Positions 13,374-17,274 of a stretch of DNA of 17,274 nucleotides are shown here, piece after piece (the stretch's first letter is position 1; each line of letters starts with the position of its first letter). This stretch comes from Thermoplasmata archaeon (GTDB taxonomy: Archaea > Thermoplasmatota > Thermoplasmata > UBA10834). The stretch covers positions 405 to 17,678 of the forward strand of contig DUGQ01000065.1 in assembly GCA_013331315.1 (NCBI GenBank), read 5' to 3'. A model generated the notes under the pieces. That model saw only the letters and a list, made by a program, of their open reading frames with translations. It ran no database searches and was not told the origin of the DNA. Position numbers and translations under genes: made by a program.

Positions 13374-14654
13374 TTGAGGCGCGCGGCGCTGTTGTCGATC
13401 GATGAGGATCTCGAGGAGATACGTGCGCTTCTCCGCACTCTTGAGATATCGATAGAGAGAGAGGTAATACAGAGGAGATCAGAACCTCACAAGAACACTT
13501 TCCTCGGGCCTGGGAAAGTGGAAGAGGTCAAGGAGGACTTGGCGGCAGTCGATATCGACTACATCGTAGTGAACGGGAACCTCAAACCATCTCAACACCA
13601 CACACTCGAGATGTTGTTTCAGAAGGAATGCATCGACCGAGTCGGAGTCATCTTGCGGATATTCGCGGAACACGCGCACACCGAGGAAGCGAAGAACCAG
13701 GTCACTTTGGCGACGCTGAGATACGAGCTGCCGTTCCTGAGAGAGTGGATTCACAAAGCGAAGAGTGGTGAAAGGCCGGGTTTTCTGAGTGGTGGGGCAT
13801 ATGCAACCGAAGTCTATTATGAACATGCCAGAAGCCATATCAGACGTATAGAGGAGAGTCTTGAGGACAGATCCAAGCAGAGAGAGATACGACGGTCCAT
13901 GCGCAGGAAACGGGGGTACTTCCTCGTTTCGCTGGCAGGGTACACGAACGCAGGCAAGTCCGCACTCCTCAACGCATTGTCCGGAGCGGAGGAACTAGTG
14001 GACGACAGGCTCTTCTCTACGCTCTCGACGACGACTCGTCAAATCAAGTTGACGAGAAGAAACATCCTTCTGACGGACACCGTTGGATTCATAAGGAATC
14101 TCCCTCCAACCCTCATCGATGCGTTCAACTCCACTCTTGAAGAGATATTCTTGGCGGACCTGATCCTCCTTGTAGTCGATGTCTCTGAGACCGCCGACGT
14201 GATGAAGGAGAAGCTGATGACGTCGCTCGAGGTACTCGTTCCCAAGCTGGACGGTAGAGACGTCATTGTGGTCGGCAACAAGACCGATCTCGTACCGCCA
14301 TCTCGTGAGTCGGAAATCATGCATCTCTTGGAAACGTCCTATCCCGCGTACGAAATCGTACTTCTTTCTGCGTCCAGTAGGGCGGGGATTGAGCATCTGG
14401 TGAATGCAATCGAGTCAGCAGAGAACCGAACCTTTGAGCTCAGAGCTTTCTTGCCCCATACGGACGCGGCTATGTCTCTTGTCTCGGAACTGCATGGCTT
14501 GGCCGATGTGAAGAGCACCGCTAAGGATCAGGGGATCGAGATCGTGCTCCTCTGCCGGGCCGACGAGGTCGAACGGCTCACCGGTAAGATACTGAGCGTA
14601 GGGGGCTCCGTAGAGACAACGCCGCCCCCCTCCCCCGGTGGGAGAGGTCCATAG
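13374..14654 (+). CDS. hflX: HflX-family ribosome-associated GTPase
   Basis: HflX proteins are GTPases that bind the large ribosomal subunit; in bacteria they split stalled ribosomes. From the TTG at 13374 it has 426 residues, the usual size. The N-terminal HflX domain holds FLGPGKVEEVKEDL and the signature QHHTLEMLFQKECIDRVGVI, then IFAEHAHTEEAKNQVTLATL. A basic coiled linker leads to the G domain: G1 GYTNAGKS (189-196), switch I STLSTTTR, G3 DTVG (235-238), G4 NKTD (302-305) and G5 SASS. A GTG at 13293 would add 27 unconserved residues and lies upstream of the box A. CGGAGA precedes the TTG by nine bases. Its G+C is visibly lower than its neighbours (26 of 60 bases in 13801-13860, against 44 of 60 in 16141-16200 of tiaS). 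A short Pro/Gly-rich tail ends the protein. Confidence 0.93.
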   Translation: MRRAALLSIDEDLEEIRALLRTLEISIEREVIQRRSEPHKNTFLGPGKVEEVKEDLAAVDIDYIVVNGNLKPSQHHTLEMLFQKECIDRVGVILRIFAEHAHTEEAKNQVTLATLRYELPFLREWIHKAKSGERPGFLSGGAYATEVYYEHARSHIRRIEESLEDRSKQREIRRSMRRKRGYFLVSLAGYTNAGKSALLNALSGAEELVDDRLFSTLSTTTRQIKLTRRNILLTDTVGFIRNLPPTLIDAFNSTLEEIFLADLILLVVDVSETADVMKEKLMTSLEVLVPKLDGRDVIVVGNKTDLVPPSRESEIMHLLETSYPAYEIVLLSASSRAGIEHLVNAIESAENRTFELRAFLPHTDAAMSLVSELHGLADVKSTAKDQGIEIVLLCRADEVERLTGKILSVGGSVETTPPPSPGGRGP

Positions 14655-14694
14655 GAAACGAAGGGGGGCCCCTGGAAGCCGGCCATCGACACCC

Positions 14695-15081
14695 TCACCG
14701 GATGTTGAACTCACGCTTCTTCTCGAAGACCTGCTCCTCGTAGCGTCTGGGAAGCGACCACGCAAGGTACTCTATCTCATCGAGGTTCCTGACGAACTTC
14801 GCCTTGCTCGGGGTCGCCACCAGTCTGGCGAACGTCCGGGCCTTCTTGAAGTAGTCGTACAACCACCATATGCCCCCGACCAGAAGGAGGGGCCCCGCGA
14901 CGACCAGCCAGTATACCCATGAGCCGAAGGGCGCTGCCAACTCCTCCAGGGCGAACAGGTACGACGGAAGGCGATCCTCGAGGAAGACGCCCGTCACGCC
15001 CACAACCGTCAGGAATACCGAGACTGCACATACAAAGCTGCTCAGCTCCAATCGGTACTCTGTCAAGGGGCTCTTCGGCAC
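14695..15081 (-). CDS. Small two-pass membrane protein of unknown function
   Basis: It has 128 residues from the GTG at 15081. Two membrane segments are visible (about 14-36, LSSFVCAVSVFLTVVGVTGV; about 54-76, WVYWLVVAGPLLLVGGIWWL), joined by a polar loop. A charged cytoplasmic C-terminal region follows (about 77-128, YDYFKKARTFARLV, then DEIEYLAWSLPRRYEEQVFE). The size and layout recall small membrane proteins of unknown function (DUF3198-like) in Thermoplasmata; that is from memory and unchecked. GGTGA precedes the GTG by four bases, and the box A starts 41 bases upstream, so longer readings of the frame to 15216 are rejected. It converges on hflX across 40 bases and diverges from the OB-fold-like gene. 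Confidence 0.75.
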   Translation of the reverse strand: MPKSPLTEYRLELSSFVCAVSVFLTVVGVTGVFLEDRLPSYLFALEELAAPFGSWVYWLVVAGPLLLVGGIWWLYDYFKKARTFARLVATPSKAKFVRNLDEIEYLAWSLPRRYEEQVFEKKREFNIR

Positions 15082-15114
15082 GAAATCACCTGATAGACCC
15101 GTAGTCCCGCACGC

Positions 15115-15122
15115 CTTATAAT
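15115..15122. promoter_or_regulatory. Shared bidirectional TATA element
   Basis: CTTATAAT reads as ATTATAAG on the other strand, with the palindrome TTATAA at its centre (15116-15121). It lies 41 bases before the GTG of the minus-strand membrane protein and 47 bases before the TTG of the plus-strand gene. No second TATA element is seen in the gap. Confidence 0.5.
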
Positions 15123-15161
15123 CATTTTTCCGGGGGGATCTGACTACTTGCAGCCGACTTC

Positions 15162-15836
15162 TTGAACCTCCCAGCAAACGGTGGGGCGCCGATAGGCGTG
15201 AGAATCCCAGGAACAAGACATCTCTGCACCCTCCTCTTGCTTACTCTGGGGTCCGCCCTCGCCCTGGCGTCTCAGACCGCACCCCCGACGGTGGAAGTTC
15301 GGGACTGCCTCACGGTCGAGACGGGCGCCCCTGTGATCGTACTCGGAATCGTTGTCGATATGCGGGCCTACGATTCCGGCACCGAGGCGCTGACCATACT
15401 CGACCGCGCAGGCGGCCCGCGAGTGAAGGTCGTCTGCCTGTCCGGGGTCGCGAGCCCGCTCAGCGAGCGGCTCGTGATTGGCGATCTTGTTCGGGTCGAG
15501 GGGGAGGTGTCGAGAGACGCCTCTGATACTGTAGTATTCACAACCGCGGGACAGGTGACGCAAGTCCTTCGGCCCGAGCTCGTTCTCTCCGTGGAGCTCC
15601 TGTGCGAGAACTGGCGCGTGTTCGAGTTCGACAGGTTCAACATATCCGGGGCCCTCGTTTCGACAGACAGCGGCTACCGCCTTCAGGGGTTGTCGGGGGG
15701 TCACTCGATAGAGCTGCGGCTCTCCGACACGTTGGCCGCGGCCGCCGGGGCGTTCGTCTTGGTGGACGTCACCCTCCTCGTCGACCAGACCTCGATGGTC
15801 ATCTTCCTGAGGGCGCACGCGATGACCGTCATGTAA
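15162..15836 (+). CDS. Secreted protein with probable tandem OB-fold domains, unknown function
   Basis: It has 224 residues from the TTG at 15162, which fits the upstream TATA spacing. A GTG at 15198 (MRIPGTRHLC) would give a shorter signal peptide and a GGTGG 13 bases upstream, so the start is uncertain. A signal peptide spans about 18-38 (RHLCTLLLLTLGSALALASQ). The rest is strand-rich. One OB-like domain covers about 45-135, with the pattern VIVLGIVVDMRAYD, LTILDRAGGPRVKVVCL, GDLVRVEGEV. A second, weaker one covers about 145-224 (FNISGALVSTDSGYRLQGL, then VLVDVTLLVDQTSMVIFLRA). No catalytic motif is seen. It could bind nucleic acid, sugar or protein outside the cell. It is followed after 18 bases by tiaS and may share its transcript. 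Confidence 0.7.
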   Translation: MNLPANGGAPIGVRIPGTRHLCTLLLLTLGSALALASQTAPPTVEVRDCLTVETGAPVIVLGIVVDMRAYDSGTEALTILDRAGGPRVKVVCLSGVASPLSERLVIGDLVRVEGEVSRDASDTVVFTTAGQVTQVLRPELVLSVELLCENWRVFEFDRFNISGALVSTDSGYRLQGLSGGHSIELRLSDTLAAAAGAFVLVDVTLLVDQTSMVIFLRAHAMTVM

Positions 15837-15854
15837 CGACAGTAACCATTTTCT

Positions 15855-17207
15855 GTGGGATCCCCCGTTGCCTTAGGCGTGCCCGCAACATACCTGGGCT
15901 TCGACGACACCGACTCCCCTCAGGGCATGTGCACGACATACCTTGCCACCCTGATGTTGGGTGAGATCAGCGACTGCGATCTGGTCGGGCTGCCGCGGCT
16001 CGTGCGACTCAACCCCAACGTTCCCTGGAAGACCCGCGGGAATGCCGCGGTGTGCCTCCCGTTGGGCCACGGTGCCGGGCAGAGCAGGCCGTGCGGCGAG
16101 ATAGACGGCCGTCCGGTGAGGTACTACGCACATGGGACGCCCGCGGACCCGGACGAGGTCCTGGAGGAGGCGGTTTCCGTGCTCGAGCGCGTCGCCGAGT
16201 TCGACTGCGAGAACACGAACCCCGGAGTCGTGGCCACCAACAGACGACCGTCACAGGGTCTCTACTGGCAGGCCGTCCGCGACGTCGTGCCGATGAAGCG
16301 GGTGGAGCGGGAGTTGAAAGCCATCGGCGCCTCCTGGAAGGGGTTCAAGAACGGGCGAGGTGTGATCGGGGCAGCGTCGTCCATATCCTGGCGGCCGCAC
16401 GACCGCACTTGGGAGGTGATATCGTACAGGGAGGAGAGTCGCGTCGGCACAGAACGCGGAATATCGGCCGAGAGCGTCGTCGATATGGACCGCCGCACGA
16501 GGCATACCTTCCACAACTACGACCAGGACAACGGCCATGTGGCGATATGCCCCGCATCTCCCTGCCCGGTTCTCTTTGGAATACGAGGGGACGATCCAGA
16601 CGAGCTACTGAGCGCCAGGGCCATGATCGATGGGGAGCGCCCCCGGAGTTGGCTGCTGTACCTGACGAACCAAGGTACGGACGACCACGTGGTCCGTCGC
16701 AGGGTGGGCGAACTCCGTCCCGGGATGTCCGCGAGAGTGCGGGCCCGAGTTGCCGAACCGCCGAGATCCATCGAGGGCGGCCACGTCATACTCCGGGTCA
16801 CAGATGGGGATGAGGTCGATGTCGCGTTCTACGAGCCATCCGGCCCCCTCAACCGCGCCGCAAGACTACTCCTGCCAGGTGACGATGTGGAAGTTTACGG
16901 TTCGGTCCGCGACAAACCCCGGAGCCTAAACGCCGAGAAGATGCTCGTGTCTTCGGCCGTGCCCGCGCACGCGAAACGCGCCAATCCAATGTGCGGCGAG
17001 TGCGGGAAACGGATGGGGTCGATGGGGGTTGGCCAGGGTTACAGGTGCAAGGTGTGCGGCGCGAAGGCCCCTGCCGACGCCGCCGAGACGGAGCCGGTCG
17101 TTCGCGGCATCGACACTGGTTGGTACGAGCCGCCAATCTCCTCGGGGCGGCCCCTCTACAAGCCGGTACGGCGGATGTCGAGGGCGAACATCAACAACTT
17201 ATTATAG
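15855..17207 (+). CDS. tiaS: tRNA-Ile2 2-agmatinylcytidine synthetase
   Basis: TiaS uses ATP and agmatine to convert C34 of the CAU anticodon of tRNA-Ile2 to agmatidine, so that it reads AUA. It has 450 residues, normal for the family. The N-terminal kinase-like region holds FDDTDSPQGMCTTYL (16-30) and RLNPNVPWKTRGNAA (51-65), both strongly conserved. A ferredoxin-like middle part includes NTNPGVV and FKNGRGVIGAASSI. An OB fold covers about 290-370. A zinc ribbon has CGEC at 380-383 and CKVCG at 398-402. The start is GTG at 15855; a GTG at 15879 (giving MPATYLGFDDTDS) is also possible, and neither has a good ribosome site. No promoter is seen in the 18-base gap, so it is probably transcribed with the preceding gene. 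Confidence 0.93.
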   Translation: MGSPVALGVPATYLGFDDTDSPQGMCTTYLATLMLGEISDCDLVGLPRLVRLNPNVPWKTRGNAAVCLPLGHGAGQSRPCGEIDGRPVRYYAHGTPADPDEVLEEAVSVLERVAEFDCENTNPGVVATNRRPSQGLYWQAVRDVVPMKRVERELKAIGASWKGFKNGRGVIGAASSISWRPHDRTWEVISYREESRVGTERGISAESVVDMDRRTRHTFHNYDQDNGHVAICPASPCPVLFGIRGDDPDELLSARAMIDGERPRSWLLYLTNQGTDDHVVRRRVGELRPGMSARVRARVAEPPRSIEGGHVILRVTDGDEVDVAFYEPSGPLNRAARLLLPGDDVEVYGSVRDKPRSLNAEKMLVSSAVPAHAKRANPMCGECGKRMGSMGVGQGYRCKVCGAKAPADAAETEPVVRGIDTGWYEPPISSGRPLYKPVRRMSRANINNLL

Positions 17208-17274
17208 AGACGCGAATCATCCTTGAACCTCGGCTGCCAGGTGCCAGCCGAATCGGAAGGGATACCAGATGGGC

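Noticed and set aside
14630..14644. CTCCC-CCGGT-GGGAG hairpin at the end of hflX as a terminator
   Set aside because: Only five base pairs, inside the coding end, and with no T-run. Archaeal termination relies on T-rich tracts.
16052..16813. 253-residue plus-strand frame within tiaS
   Set aside because: Shadow of tiaS; Arg/Gly-rich with no domain pattern.
17228..17252. Inverted repeat GGCTG-N8-CAGCC after tiaS
   Set aside because: A short stem with no T-run and close to the window edge; not enough to call a terminator or attachment site.
1..17274. CRISPR arrays, transposases, integrases, inteins, toxin-antitoxin pairs
   Set aside because: I saw no regularly spaced repeat array and no mobile-element protein, and the A-subunit P-loop is uninterrupted.

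Overview
The window is archaeal: an A-type ATP synthase operon, an Orc1/Cdc6 initiator beside a probable replication origin, the archaeal tRNA-Ile2 enzyme TiaS, a Sec11-like signal peptidase with a Ser/His/Asp triad, and TATA/box A promoters. The high G+C, frequent GTG and TTG starts and strong GGAGG/GGTGA ribosome sites suggest a euryarchaeote, most likely a high-G+C member of the Thermoplasmatota. That placement is an inference from gene content, not a phylogeny.

Region 1 (1-7283, minus strand) is the ATP synthase operon, read right to left in the order H-I-K-E-C-F-A-B. B runs off the left edge; D would be expected next. Genes are packed within a few bases or overlap (H/I and I/K), with ribosome sites inside the preceding genes. 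The K ring subunit is a 75-residue single hairpin that carries part of a Na+-binding signature.

Region 2 (7284-9495) is a 278-base divergent promoter region, a secreted clostripain-type (C11) cysteine peptidase on the plus strand, and a converging dCMP deaminase on the minus strand.

Region 3 (9496-11734, plus strand) may be a functional module: a two-pass membrane protein with a cytoplasmic winged helix, a non-coding stretch with three copies of ACTTTTCA, an 82-residue exported protein with a Tyr-rich tail and a CPCDC motif, and an unusual signal peptidase with an enlarged insert and a second membrane anchor. I recognise no described system that matches it.

Region 4 (11727-13373) is orc1/cdc6 (minus) and the 411-base non-coding stretch upstream of it. 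That stretch holds two inverted Origin Recognition Box-like elements flanking an AT-rich segment, the classic archaeal origin layout.

Region 5 (13374-17274) is hflX (a ribosome-associated GTPase, visibly lower in G+C than its neighbours), a small two-pass membrane protein (minus), a divergent secreted OB-fold-like protein sharing one TTATAA element with it, and tiaS. The last 67 bases hold no recognisable gene. Several genes share one promoter layout, with box A starting 41-47 bases before the start codon. This helped decide the starts of hflX, the signal peptidase, the dCMP deaminase, the small membrane protein and the OB-fold protein.
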